This document shows, in pieces, positions 33,370-47,600 of a DNA stretch of 64,000 nt. A program made the position numbers and the translations under genes. The notes beneath the pieces are model-generated. The model saw only the letters and a program-made list of their open reading frames with translations, ran no database searches and had not been told where the DNA came from. This stretch comes from Letharia columbiana. Its lineage: Eukaryota > Ascomycota > Lecanoromycetes > Lecanorales > Parmeliaceae. Positions within the stretch are counted from its first letter, which is position 1, and every line of letters begins with the position of its first letter. The stretch is from assembly GCF_014066305.1 (NCBI RefSeq), contig NW_023501086.1, positions 203,501-267,500 on the forward strand. Direction: 5' to 3'.

Positions 33370-34573
33370 TTAATATATATAAAAGAATAAGATAGAGCTA
33401 AATTAGAAAATCTTAAATTTATATATATAGTTAATTATAAATTTATTAGATCTACGCTTTTTAATTAGATATCGCGAGTAAATAAATTAGCGTTTATAAT
33501 TATTAAAAATCTATAAAAATCTATATATAGAAATCTTATACTCTAAAATAACTAGCTTTCTAAGAATACTATTATTTTATAATTTCGTAAATTATAGAGT
33601 TTAATATACGCTTTCTAACGATATAAAAATTATAAAGTTTAATCTACTATTAATAAATTAAATTAATATTCAAATATAATAATTATATTAGACGCGTCCG
33701 AGATCGAATAATAATTCTTTTATCTATTTATATAATTATTCTTCTTTTACTATTCTATTAATTCTATTAATTCTATTAATATAAATATATTTACCCTCGA
33801 TATTCTCGTACTTAATTAAATAAGAGAAGAATCTATAATAGGCGAATACGAAGAATACTACGGAGAATATTACGAAGATAGTTATTAGCAGTAATAATAT
33901 AATAGATCTACTCTTTATAATCTTATATTAATTTACTTAATTAGTATAAGAGAAGTTATTATAATAGATAAATACGAAGAATATTACGAAGAAACTAAGC
34001 GATAATAAGACTTCTAGTATTAAGAATACGGCTTAGCTCTTTAAGATTCTACGTTATATACTCTCTACGATTTTATATTAAATTATTACTTAGTAAGCGA
34101 AGAATACTACTATAACTTAATTTATTATTCTTATTATATTAATATAATATATTACTACGATCTCTATAGAAGAAATATCGAACGATATATATTTAGATAA
34201 ATTAAAATCGTTCGATATTTATAGCTATTTCATTATTTAAAAGATTTTACTACGATAGAAGATATTATAAAGTTTATACTATTAACTAATATATTATCTC
34301 TATTTCTTTTCGATAGTTCGATACTTCTTACTATAAGAATATAACCTTTCTCTATTTTTTATAGATAATTATTATAAATTAATTCTCTATACTCGATATA
34401 TCTTTCTAATTAAATCTTAGCGCGTCTCTTCGTATATATATATCTATAGATTATATAGATTAATAAAATAACTTTATACTATATTAATATTATATAATAT
34501 TAAGAATTATTTCTTTAATAATAATTCTAATTAAAAAAATAGATTATGAATTTAATTTATAAACTTAAACTTA
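33370..34573 (-). mobile_element. Helitron-like element Z4, RIP-mutated inverted copy of Z3
   Basis: 1,204 bp, opposite orientation to Z3. Opens TTAATATATATAAAAGAATA and closes TTTATAAACTTAAACTTA (mutated ...CCTTTACTCG). Flanked by A (33369) and T (34574). The two flanks joined give TAGATATATTAATATATT, matching TAAATATATTAATATATT in W copy B near 54015, so insertion was exactly between A and T with no duplication. Along its length it follows the reverse complement of Z3 from end to end but lacks Z3's tandem duplications, hence the shorter size. CpA/TpG are almost gone. Confidence 0.8.
33787..34236 (+). pseudogene. Single-copy version of the Z3 gene, RIP-killed
   Basis: In one frame with no frameshift the RIP-mutated codons follow the Z3 protein order: acidic/Gln-rich start, NTAEN block, SSS-TTGLLSTISHQ block, NTAEKPSGNKA block, QLSKIPRHILSTV block, then the ETSDDAYLDELK tail near 34170-34215. 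Each block occurs once. Many TAA/TAG stand where Z3 has CAA/CAG/TGG. The TGA that precedes the open frame in Z3 is TAA here, so the lack of an in-frame start predates both copies or the true start lies elsewhere (a frameshift or intron). Strong sign that the frame was once translated: about 145 codons retained. Confidence 0.6.
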
Positions 34574-35290
34574 TATTAATATATTATAATTAAAATAAAA
34601 ATAAACTTTTAAATAGATTAGATAAAATATAATAAATAAGTAATAAATAATTTCTAATTCTAATTATTATTCTAATAAACTTATATTTTAATAATATTAT
34701 ATAAAAAAATATATATAAATATAATTTAGAGAAAGTTTAGAGTTTCGTTTTTTATATAAATTATTATATATATAAATAAAGATAAGAGTTTAGATTATAA
34801 GAATATAGATAATATTAAAGTTAAATAAAATATAAATATTAAAAATAATTTTATTATACGCGCTAATAGCTAAATAAACTTTATTTTTTAAATTATTTAA
34901 AAGCGCGATATAAAATTTAATAATAAATTTTATTATAATTTAAATATAATAATATTAACACGCTAGCTAATAAGTATTAAGCTATTATAAAGATCTTAAA
35001 ATATTAAATATAATTATATCTAAAAGATAAAATTATAAATCTTTATTAATATATAATTAATTTAATATATAATAATAAAAAGTCTATTATAAAAACTACG
35101 CTATCTAAATTAATATTTTAATCTTAATTATTATTTTTATTTTTATATAAATAATATAAAATTATATCTTATTTAAGTATATCTAATTCTTAATTCTAAT
35201 TATTATTATAGATATTATTAATTTATTTTAGAATTATTAAATATACTTTTATATACTTTCTATACTTTATCTTTTTTCTAATTAAATAGC

Positions 35291-35727
35291 GATTAAATTT
35301 TAAATTAAAATAAATACTTAGACGAGAAAAGTTTATAAATATTTAATTATATAATTTTATTTCTTCTATACTTTTTATAATTATTAAAATAATTAATAAT
35401 ATATAATTATATTTTATAATTATATATATAATAGTTAATTAATTTAATAATTAAATTATATAAAGATAAATATATTTTTATCTTTAATTTAAACGACTTA
35501 ATTAAAATAATTATAAGATTTAAATTCTTTTTTTATAATATAACTCGCTTTTCATATATTATATAAAAATAAATATTTATTTAAGTAGAGATTATTAAAG
35601 CTAATTATAAAACGTAATAATAAAAGATTTATTTCTAAATTAACGAATTAGAAAGACTTCTATTATCTTATATAATACTTTAAAAATAAATTTTTAAATA
35701 TAATAATATTTTAATAGATTCTAATTA
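35291..35727. other. Decayed AT-rich DNA, no gene called
   Basis: Between the end of repeat W copy A and the left LTR of element Y. RIP-mutated, nothing recognisable. Confidence 0.5.
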
Positions 35728-35894
35728 TATTACGAGCGTATTTTTAATTTATTTCTTAGCTCTATAGACTAGCGAGCCTTAACGGAGATATTCTCTATTA
35801 TATTATATCTTCTTTCTATTTATATAATTCGATAGCTTTATTATTCTAATTCTATCTTATCTATACTAGTATTATATCTATACTAGTTCTAATA
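35728..35894 (+). repeat. 5' LTR of Y
   Basis: TATTACGAGCG...CTAGTTCTAATA, 167 bp; preceded by target duplication AATTA. Confidence 0.85.
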
Positions 35895-36879
35895 TTATAA
35901 TAAGACTTCTTTATATATTCCTTAACGAAGAGAATTAATAGAGTTTTTATTTTCTACTTCGAAGTAAGCGATTAAGCTTAATAAAGAAAACGCTAGATAT
36001 TTCTATTATATAGAAATTCTTATATATACTATTCGAAAGAATCTATATTAGATAATCTATATTATTAATAATAATCTAATTTACTTAAAAAACGAGTACT
36101 CTATATTAAAAATAAGATATTTTTCTTCGCTCTCGCTTTTATAAAATAATCTTACTATAAAGATCTTAATTTATCTCTTAAGCGAAATAATATTACTAGA
36201 AAGAGTTATACTCGAAGTATTTATAATCTTTATAACGATTCTAATTAATTAAAGAATAAGTGTTATAAACTCTTATAAAGAAATATAAAAATTATAATTA
36301 AACTCTAACACTTAATACGAAGATCTATTATCTTTCTTAACTTTTATATATCTTTATAGTATTAAAGCTACTAGAGATCTCTCTATTTTACTCGATAGAG
36401 ATAATATTCGATATTTATAATAATACTCGATAAGAAAACTCAGTTAAAATTATTATTTTTACGTCTATCTTCTCCGCTTTATTCTTATCTATATTTAATA
36501 TATTATAAATTTCTTAAATTCTTACTTAAATTTATCTATATTAATATTAAAATACATCTCTTTATATCGTCGATTATCTATATATTATAATTAGTCTTTA
36601 TTTTATATATAATAATTTATATAGAAGATACTTATCTCTAAATTCGTTACGATTTTATATACTATATATATAGCGCTCTCTATCTATTAAGAATCTTTAT
36701 TATCGATTTGTAAATATTAATTAGCTAGAGAAGATATTAGACATAATAATAGGAGACGTAGAACTAAAACTCGCCTAGAATCTCTATTTCCGCTCTTGTC
36801 TCTATTATTATCTTACTCTTTATAAGATATTTAGAGCTAACTATATCGATTAATATCGCTAATTAATTCGATGCAAATT

Positions 36880-37450
36880 AGATAGTTACTTAGTCTAAGA
36901 CTATTAGATCTATCTATTTTTATAGATATTAATTTAATATTATTCGATAATTAGAAAATAAGAATTTAAGATAAGCTTATTTATAATAATAATTATTTTC
37001 TTATCGATACTTTTAAAATTATTTACGTTATAGTGAGACTTAAAGAGAAAGCTAGTTAGTATATATCTATTAGACGATAATATCGCTTATATTTTATAGT
37101 CGATAATCTTTTAAATTATTTAAATAACGTATATAAGAATTATCTTTATTTGTTCTTAAGAGAAACCTATTAATATACTTATAATAAAATAAGTTAAGAA
37201 AATTAATTATTTCTTAAATTCTATAATAATCTTATTAAGTATATTAAATATAATTTTAGAAATAATAATCTTAACGATCTTAGAAATAATAGTCTAATAA
37301 ACGATATATAAAAGAAATCGAAACTCTATTTCTATAACTTAATTTATTTAATAATAAAAGATTAGACTACGTCTTAAGTTAAAGAAATATATTATAAAAA
37401 TATAGCTTTAATATTAATAATCTATTAAGAAATTTATTAAAAAGAAGATT
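36880..37450 (+). pseudogene. Gag-like ghost in element Y
   Basis: RIP-mutated frame with features of a retrotransposon gag capsid region: LKRKLVSIYLL (cf. LxGKAxxxxxxR), a central DLLNYLNNVY-like segment (cf. the typical LxxLxxxYxDP), then FLKFYNNLI (cf. FxxFxxxFxxL) and LNDLRNNSLINDI. Stops occupy former Gln/Trp positions. Identification is by pattern only. It follows the Y 5' LTR by about 1 kb. Confidence 0.5.
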
Positions 37451-38129
37451 AAAAGATTCACGAAGTAATATATAAAAGTAAAGACCGAGACTAATATAAA
37501 GAAGAATAAATACTTAATTATAACTCGTCTTACTTTTAATATAGAAGAGTTTAAGATTTTATTAAGATAGAGAATCTTACAAATAAGAATTAGACTTATA
37601 TATAAAAGTATAATAAATACTTCGTTTAAATTTAATATAGAATTTTGATAGAATGTATAATTAAGAAACTATAGAATTACTAGAGCTTAGTCTAGTAAGC
37701 GACTCGATAATACTTCGAATATCGTATTTTTAAATAAATTAAAATCATTCGATATTTTAGAATAGCCTTATTTTTTATATTAAGAAATTGATTTCTCTAG
37801 GCCTATATTGCTTATTAACTAGTCTTATATTAAGTCTATTAAGTAGACTCCTCTTATTATTATATATCTAAAGATCTTTTGAAGCTATAATACGTTATCT
37901 ATAAATCTTACTATCGTCGTTAATAGTCTTTATCGATATTAATTATATAATATTCTATAAAGAAAATCTTACTTATATATAATATTAATTTAGAGTTTTA
38001 ACGTCTATAACTTGGTTCGATTTAAGAGGCCTTTTAATTAATTAAATTATATTATTTTATCGATTTCTTCTCTATTATAAATATGAAATTAGATAATCTA
38101 TAAGATAGTAAGATCTCTTTTAATAAAAC

Positions 38130-38354
38130 TACGTAGTAGCTATATAATTACGAGATCTAGATACGTAATTAATAGAATAGATAGATTAATTACTAGATAA
38201 ACTAATAACTAAAGAAAGAAGAAGAAAAAGAGAACTCGTAAGTATTTAAGACTTTATTAAGTATATTAGATACTCGCTTTAGCTATATAGCTTATAGTCT
38301 AATAAGCGATATAAGTAAGTCTATTAATTCGCTTTAAGTACTTTTATCTTTATA
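38130..38354 (-). repeat. 3' LTR of X
   Basis: 225 bp; shares with 52154-52378 the words AACTCGTAAGTATTTAAGA and TCTAATAAGCGA. Adjacent on the left to the Y interior. Confidence 0.75.
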
Positions 38355-40469
38355 ACTATATTTTCCCTTAGAAAGTTTAACTCTTAAATCTTATTATTAT
38401 TACATTTTATAATTAAATACTTATAAACTTATTAGTCTCTTATATATTATTTATTATTAGCTTAAATATAACTTAAATTAATATATACTATAATAGCGTA
38501 TTTAAACTTTTTACTCTAAGATCTCTTTAGATATATTAATATATTTATATACTAAATCGCGATAGAATCGCTATATATATTATTACCTTAATTAATAAAA
38601 TATAAATATACTACTATCTTATTACGACGTACTATTATTACTATTATTATACGTTATTATTATTATTATTACTTTAATAATCGTAGTAATTCTATTATTA
38701 TAATTATGAAAATCGCGCTAAGATATATAAAAGCCTTATTTTTAATTTAACTTTTATTCTTTTTAGTAATAATATTAACGTTAATATTATTTAAGTAAAT
38801 ATCTAATTCTTCTTTATATCTACTATTTTATCTTTATTTATTTTTATTATAATATCGCGATAGCGAGTTATATATTATCGTAATAATATAATATATATAT
38901 TAATTAAGATAATAGTTAAATAAGATTATAGTTATTTAAATTAACTTTATATATAATAAGTATCTCGAAGAATATTTTATAATACTTTATAAATAGTATA
39001 AGAAGTATATTAATATATTAATAGTAATATTAAATCTCTACTCTTATAGTCTTACGAATTATTAAATACTTATAGTTATCGTAATTTCTACGTCTCGCGC
39101 TATTATTAATAAATATTTATATCTATCTTAAAGATATACTTAGCTAAGAAGACTATTAGCCCCCTCTATCGCTATTTCTCTTATTACTATTTTCTCTATT
39201 ACTACTTTAAATACTATTTATAAATAAAAGAGATATTAAATAATTAGAAGATTACGTTAACGTATACTAGTTCTCTTTTACTATTATTATATATATACTC
39301 TTATATATAACTTTTTATATAATTTATATCGCGCTTTCTACTAGTTCGCGCTAGTATAAATATTAATAATACTCCGAGAGTTATATATATATCGTAGATT
39401 CGATCTTTATTTATTAAATAAATATTCTCGCTATAGCTCGTATTAATAAGAATATTTATATTATTCTTCGCTACTAAATTAATATAAATTTTATTAATAT
39501 ATATTAAGATACGTAGCTAATATATATAATAACTTATTACGCTAAAAAACTTTAGCGTAACGCTATTATCTTCGTCTCTTCTTCGACTACTTCTCTTATT
39601 ATTCTTTATATTAAATCTTCTTATTATCTAATAAATCTTCTAAATAAATAATTACTTTTTAATATAAAATAATAGATAAATTAATATTAAATAGTAATAG
39701 TCTTATATATAATTTTAGTAGTTATTTTTCTTACTATACGTAGCGTTTTAACGCTTTAAGATTAATTTATAGATATCTTAGCTATTTTCGCTAGACCTTT
39801 TAATTATAACTTATTTACTTTATAAGATTTCTCTACTACTATTACTTTCTTAATTTATCTTACTTTTTAATTTCTCTTAATAATTATATCTTTAACTTTA
39901 TCTTAAATATTAATTTATATAATTTCTTTACTTACTCGAAGTTCTTAATTATATTTTTAATATTTTCGAGATATTTTATTAATTTTTATAAAGTTTTATA
40001 AGATAAGAAGTTTTTTTAGTTAATAAGATACTTAATCTTATTCTTATAAATTCTTTTATCTAATATCTTATCGACTTTTTACTCTTTTTTTTATTAATTA
40101 AGATTACTTATAACTTTAAATTATTATTATATAAATATTATAATTCTAATAGCGATATATAAAATATAGAATATTTTTTTTATATTTAATAGAGAGATCT
40201 AGCTTATAAGTCTATATATCTATTTTCTCTAATACTTTAAAAGATCTAAGCTATCTATAATTAAGTTTTTTTTTTAATTATAAAATATATATATTTAAGC
40301 TTTATAGTAGTACTTTATCTTTTTTTTAAAGATTATAACTTTATAATTACTATTATAATACTTTACTTACTACTTTAATACTCGCTCTTATAATTCTTTT
40401 AAATATAATCTTATTTCTTATAATTATTCTACTCGCTTTATAGTAAGTAATACTTTCTCTCTTAAGATC

Positions 40470-41250
40470 TTACTTTTAAAAGTATTTTCTAAGTCTACTA
40501 TATATTTTATTAATAGATCTTATAAGATTTTATTAATATTTATATATACGCTATTATTATATATAAATATAATTATTAATAAGATTTTAGATTAATTATT
40601 TTATTTATAATTATAATATATTTATAGATAATATTTTAATATCTAATTTTATCTCTTAATCTAATTATTAATTTAAGAATAAAATATAATACTTAATTTA
40701 TATTTTATATCTAAATACTAATATAGCGTTATTTAAAACTTATTTATAAATAGAAAATCTCGATTTAAAATTAAGTTATATATTATATCGCGTAATAATA
40801 TAAATTTTTATTATAAGATATTAATAAAGCTATTAGTCTTTAGATTTTTTATTATTATTATATATATTATATATTTAATTAACTTATCTATTAAGATTAA
40901 AATAATATTATAAATTTTATTAATATATAAATTTCTTATAGATAATAGATTTATAATAAAATCTAGTATTATAGTATAAAATAAATTTATATTATCTAAA
41001 GAGATCGACGCTAGCTCGCTATATAACTTATAATAATAAATTTATATTCTTTAATAATCGAGATAAATACGAATATACTCTATTATATCGCTTATTATAT
41101 CTATTTAATAGTATTTAAATCTAATATTCTTTTTAATATACTTATAGATAAAGTATCTAATATTAAAATTATTATAATTTATATAAAAAATCTTTTTCTT
41201 TATAATAGAATCGTTAAAAATATAAACTACGAGACTATAACGTAGTAGTT
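40470..41250 (-). pseudogene. Integrase ghost of X
   Basis: On the minus strand a RIP-mutated Gypsy integrase is readable: IIEYIRIYLDYQRIQIYYYKLYS (written in two parts: decayed zinc arm IRIYLDYQR, then YYYKLYSELA, cf. KxRRHKPYGxL), followed by YTIILDFI (cf. SMDFITxLP) and, downstream, segments with the spacing of the core domain. Catalytic acidic residues cannot be verified because of RIP. Confidence 0.6.
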
Positions 41251-41999
41251 TATTCTTATTAACTCTTTATTTCGAAAGCTTATTCTATTTAATAGCGTAT
41301 TTCTAATATTACTTTTTATTTATAACGAAAGTATTTTTACGTTATAATTTAAATAGCTATATTATTATTAATTCTTATAATTTTAAATAAAATCTCTTTA
41401 ATTTTAAAATTTAATAAATTAGAAGTTAAAATAATATCGTAATATTTAGAATATATATTTATTTATTAAGTACTCTCTTATCTAAATTAATAACTTAAAT
41501 ATTTATAATAATAGTATTATTTAATTACTTTATTAACGTTATAAATTTAACTATAGTAGATATACTATTATATTTTTATAAATTAGATTAATATTTCTAA
41601 TTATAAAGCTTATTTTATAAGATAGAGAGAAAATTATTATTATTATTCTCGCTACTATTTAATTTAATAATATTAAATCTTCTTAATAATATATTTATAG
41701 AGTTAAGTTTTTTTTATAATATTTAATTATAAAGTTAAATATAGCTAATTTTTTAGCTTAGCGAATCTACTTAATATTAAACTCTTTTATTATTATAAAA
41801 TAACGTAAATTATTATAATCTAAGATTATATAAATAGAGTACTTATTATCTTATAAGTAATATCTTTAATTTTTAAAATCTAATATAATTATATAGAGTT
41901 TCTTATTATATATATTCTAGTAAGACTTAATATCTTTAAATTTATAGCTAAAAAAAAGTTATAGAATATTATTATTTATTTTCGCTTAATTAATTAAAT

Positions 42000-42604
42000 A
42001 TATTATTTATATTTATATTAGAAGTATTAATTTTTATAATAAGCGATATTTCTTAATTATAGTATTTTAGTATAGATATAATAATAAATACTCGCTTAAA
42101 TATCTTAAAAGTCTTATATACTTTCTTATTAAATATAAAAAGTAATTTAATCTCGTCTTTCTTTATTTCTTAAATTAAGTTTATTAAAAACGTAATTATT
42201 TATAAAAAGCCTCGCACGAATTATTAATAAAAGTTTATAAATTTTAGAAAGATTAAGATATTCTTAATAGACTTTAATTCTAGTTATTTAATAATAATCT
42301 TAATATATAATAACTTTATTTAAATATCACGCTAGTTTATTAAAAATTCTAGAAAAATAACTTTATTACAATTAAAAATATATTTCGATAGCTTTATATA
42401 AAGGCGATATTTTAATAATACGCGTAGTATTTTATATATATACTTTTAATATAACTCTTTTATTTTTAAATAGATTAATATATTATTTAAGTATATTATA
42501 TAGAAGATATCGATATATAGCTTAAATACTTTATTTATATAAGCTTAAAAGATTATAGAGATATTTACGAGATTAAAAAATATTACTTAATACTCGAATT
42601 AATC
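42000..42604 (-). pseudogene. Reverse transcriptase of X, C-terminal part
   Basis: Reading leftwards from the Gypsy-2A insertion point, the frame continues the RT begun at 49125: a decayed FxYxVMPFGLxNAPxxFQ segment at the junction, the YxDD region, and near 42200-42290 NLSKIYKLLLIIRARLFIN-type residues (cf. FxNFYRRFxxGFxxI). Ends near the RNase H start. Interrupted exactly by the Gypsy-2A target duplication TAATC. Confidence 0.65.
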
Positions 42605-42777
42605 TATTACGATTTTAATAATCTTACTTATATTATAACTTAATTAAGCTTAGCGTACTAAGATCTTTTAGCCTTTCTATCTTACTATAAAATCTATATT
42701 TATAATAATTCTATATAGATAGTATTCTCTTTATACTATAATATAGAGTTATTATATATATTATTTAATTTCTAATA
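42605..42777 (+). repeat. 5' LTR of Gypsy-2A
   Basis: 173 bp, preceded by TAATC and followed by the leader TAATACTATTTATTC, which is matched in Gypsy-2B. Confidence 0.9.
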
Positions 42778-43859
42778 TAATACTATTTATTCTTCTTCTA
42801 AAGCGATAGTAATCTATTTACTAGTTATACTAAATATATAATTAAGAAGAGAGTATATTATTAAGAAGTTAATAGTTATAGCTAAAGAAGCTTATTACTT
42901 AAAAGATTATTTAAAAGAAAGTCTTTTATTTATATAAAAGTTAATCTAACTAGATTAAATAAGAATCTAAAAAAAATAGATATCTTTAATATATTAAAAG
43001 AAATAGATCTTAAACTAAATCTTCTTTAAACTCTTATTAATTTAATATTAACTATAAATTCCTTAACTTTAAATCTAAATAATATTTAAAGTTAAATTAT
43101 TATAGATAAGTTATAGATACGTTATTATTTAGAAGAACTTAAGAACTTCGATAAAAAAGTCTTAAATACCTCTAGAGCTGGATTATTCGCACGATATAAA
43201 GAAAAGTATTCTATCTCTAGAAGATATATTATTAAATCTAATTTAAGTTATATCGAAGTATAACTTATAAATATTATTAAAGAAGAGTTAATTATAATCT
43301 TTATCTCTATTATTAACTTATAAAACTTTATAAAAAGCGCTATTAAAACTCTTAATACTTAATATAATAAATTAAAGATTTTAATAGAAAGCTTTCGAAC
43401 TGCTAATCGTAATATTAAGATATTTTAATAATAAAATAAAGAACTTAATTACGATATCGCTTAAATTAAGATAGAGATATTAATAATTATTACTTAGCTA
43501 AGTAATAGTAATAGTTAATTATCTTATAAGCGAGAAATTAATAATAGACTTCGAGGTTTATATAATAGATATCGTATTAATATTATAGAACTTATTAAAG
43601 AAAATAAGAAACTTAAATAAGACTTAAAATATAGAGAGTAATAGTTAAAGAATTAGAAGAAGTAATAATCTTATACTTTAGCTAATTTAAAAAACTTTAA
43701 TAAAAAAGATATAGATATTATATCTTATTGGCCGAGTATTCTCATTAATAGCATTTATCGAAATTTATATTATACTTCTATTATAAATCGCGTAGAGAGT
43801 ATAGAATTAAATAAACGATATCTCGACGTCTCGAACTTTTACGATATTAATAATCGAGA

Positions 43860-44400
43860 AAAATAAGATAATTAGCGTTAATATCTTAAAGCGAAATTTA
43901 AATAAAGTATTATAATCTTTTTTATTAAATTTAAGAAAATCGATTATATATAAGACTATTATAAGTTTACTATATATAATATTATTAAAATAAAAGTAAA
44001 TAAAAATATCTTAGACTTATATTAGATCGTCTAAGAAATAATTAATAAATTAGATAATATATTCGAAATATATAATAAAATTATTAAATCGAATATTAAG
44101 ATATTTAATTCTAAATTTAATATAAGAGTAATAGATAAGAAGAAATCGTTTAAGAATTTCTATATACGATTCTCTATAACTATTACTTTTTTAAGATTTA
44201 TTAATATTTATAAGATATTTAACTTAAAATAATTAATCTCTATATATCTAAGATATCAAATTTTAAAATAGCTATTTAATACTTTTCGAGAATTAATTAT
44301 TTTTCTATAAGTATTAAATATAGATCTTTAGACTATTAATAATATATTAAATCTAAAAAGTAAGAAAAAGATAAATAAAATTAATAATAATTATAAAAAC
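43860..44400 (+). pseudogene. Gag ghost of Gypsy-2A
   Basis: A frame with RIP stops reads NKLDNIFEIYNKIIK, then KKSFKNFYTRFSITI (cf. gag FxxFYxxFxxL), then YLRYQIL. The layout, a capsid-like helical segment about 1.1 kb after the 5' LTR and before pol, fits gag. No zinc knuckle seen. Confidence 0.5.
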
Positions 44401-44699
44401 TTTACCCCTTAAATAATTAGCGTAATTCTTCCTTTACTAAAAGAAATAATAATATTATTATCGAAAATTTTAGTATATAAAAATATAAGTATCTTAAACT
44501 ATTAATAAATAGAATTCCAAAAAAAGATAGATATTTTAAGTATTTAAAAACTAGATATTATTCTAGCGATAATAATACTCTATATAAAAATATAGATTTA
44601 TTAATAAAAGAATAGATCGATATAGTTCTAAAAGTCGTTAATATAGAGAAGAATATTCTTATCGAATTATTATAAGAATTAAAAAATTAAATATCTTTA

Positions 44700-47600
44700 A
44701 TTAAGTTATCGCTAAAGATCTAAAAGTTTTATATATAAGAATTAAAGAGTTAGAAATAGAAAGAATACTCGCTTTTATCCCTCTATTCGCGTATATTATT
44801 ATTATTAAAGTCTCTTTATAAAATAAATATTAATTAGATTTTTATAGAAAAATTATTATATTAATAAAATAGATTAAGATTAATTATCTCTTAAATATCG
44901 AAGCTTTAATATTAAGCTTTATAAATATATTTCTTATTAAAATAAATAAGTTACTTAAAATAATATTAATATAATTTTATAAATTACGATTAATTAATAA
45001 TAATTTATTTTTATTTCTAATATTATATATATAATCTTAATAAAACTTATTTTAAAAGATTATATAGAAGAATTTTAATACTTAATTATCTTATTAAAAT
45101 AATTTAATATTATTTTAGAAATATTATAGCTAGAATAATATAACTTTTATATATTTTTTAAATTTAAAATTATTATATTTAATTTAGATTATTATATATT
45201 TAACTATTTATTATATAATAAATCTATTATTATTTAAAATAATAATAAATCTTTAAAAAAGAATTTAAATTATATAGTAAAGATTATATTTAAAAAAAGA
45301 ATATAGTAGAAATCTTTATTTATATCTTTATTAAGATAATTAAAAAATTAGAGAATTAAGTTATTATTATATAATTTTAAGATTTTAAATAAATTTTTAA
45401 TTTTGTTAATAAGAAAATAAAGTTTACTATTAACGTCGTCGCTATTATAATAAAAAATTATAAGAAATTCTTTTATAAACTAAAAAAGAAATCTTTAATT
45501 ATAAAATAGCTATAAGAATAAATTTTTATAATATATTACGAATAATTAGATATTTAGAATTCTATTAAAACTAATAAACTTTTCTCTTATCGCTTTATTA
45601 ATTATAAAATATATCTTAAAAAAAAAATTATTATCGAAAAGAATTTATAGACTCTTTAGAGACTAGATATTAATTATAAAGAAATATATTAATAAGATAT
45701 TAGAGAAAGATTATATTAGATTAAGTACTTTTCTCTATATAATATCTATTCTAATTATAAAGAAATTCGATAGAGAATTTAAATTATATATAAATTATAG
45801 AGTTTTTAATATACTTATTATTTTTAACTAAAATACTTCTTTATTAATTAAAAAGATTCTCGCTAAATTATACGCGGTAAGAATATATAATAAATTTAAT
45901 ATTATAATTACTTTTAACGAAATTAGAGTAAAAAAGAGTTATAAAAAAAATTATATTCTTTATTCGATATAATCTATTTAAATATATAATAATATCTTTT
46001 AAATTATATAATATTCTTATTACTTTTTAAATATTTATTAATAATATCTTACGCGAATATCTAGATATATTCTATATTATCTATTTAAATAATATTCTTA
46101 TTTATAATAATATTAAAAATAAATATATTTAATATATAGAAAAGATATTAAAAAAATTCGATAAGCTAATCTCTATCTTAATATTAATAAATATAATTTT
46201 TATATTATTAAAATTAATTATTTAAAATTAATTATTATAACGAAAGAAGTAAAAATAGATATAAAGAAAATTAAGATTATTACTTAATAAAAGAAATTTA
46301 GATATATTAAAGATATATAAATATTTCTAAAATTTACTAATTTCTATCGAAAGTTTATTATTAAATACTCTAAAATCGCTATATTTTTAACGAATCTTAC
46401 TTATACTTAATAGAAAAAAGATTTTATTTATTTATAAATTTAAGAATACTCTAAATAACTCGCTTTTAAAATACTTAAAAAAGCTTTTATTATTATTTCT
46501 ATATTTATTTATTTTAATTTAAATAAAAAGACTTAACTAAAAACGAACGCGTTTAATTTTATAATTATTATTATTCTATTATAAAAAGATAAAGATAAAA
46601 TATTTAAATTTATAAGATTTTTCTTTAAGAAGATATCTTCTATAGAGTATAATTATAATATAAGTCTTCGAGAAATAATATTCTAAATTAGATAATACTC
46701 TTATTAAGAATTTTATTAAAATTATTTTAAATTATAAGAACTTATAATATTTTATATTTTTTAAATAATTTAACTCTTATTAAGCGAGATAAACGAAGTT
46801 TTTCTTTAAATTTAACTTTTATATTATTTATTATTTAAAAAAATAAAATATTAAATTTAATAATCTTATCTAATAAGTAAGAGATTTATTTAAAAATAAA
46901 AATAATAATTATACTCGCTATTAATATCGTATAATTTTTAAAAATAATAATCTTAATAAAGATATTAAGAATATTATATATCTTATTACTATACTTCTAG
47001 ATAATATAAAAAAAAAATTATTTCTTTAATTATAATATTATATAAATTTAGTAAATAAGATAATATTAATAATAAGAAGTCTAATAAAGAATTACTATTA
47101 AGAGTTTTAATAGAGACTTTTTAAGAGAAATCTTTAGAAGAATTAAGAGAAATCTCTATTACTAATATTTCTAAATTATTATATTAAATAAAAAATATTT
47201 ATAATTATAATAATATCGTTTAAGAAATTATTTAATTAAAGATATTTAGATAAAGAAAGTTATTATTTAAAATAATTAAGAATAATCTTAAATTAGAATT
47301 AGATAATTATTATCTTTACGATAAATTATTATATATTAATAATAGATTATATATATTAAATATTCTCGAATTATAAATTAAGATTATTAGAGATATTTAT
47401 AACTCTTTATTTAAAGACTATATTAATAAATTATTAATCTATAATAAATTAAATAAATACTATTATTAATTTAGAATAATAAATTTTATTATCTACTATA
47501 TTAAGAGTTATTATATTTATAAGAGATTTAAAACTTATAAAAAAGATAAATAAAATCTTTTTAAACTTCTTCTTATTTTCGAATAATATTAATAAGATAT

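Larger units (their letters stand above)
30110..35290 (+). repeat. Repeat W, copy A, interrupted by Z3 and Z4
   Basis: Three blocks (30110-30816, 32732-33369, 34574-35290) line up in order with the uninterrupted copy B at 53066-54705. Landmarks: AAGTTTAAGCTATA, AATTTATATAGATTAAAA, AGAGATCGCGATAG, ATTATACGCGTTAATA (CGCGCTAATA in A). Copy A has about 410 extra bases at 30208-30620 that are absent from B. W is AT-rich, RIP-mutated and without recognisable coding motifs; the nature of the element is unknown. Its value is as an empty-site reference for the two Z insertions. Confidence 0.75.
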
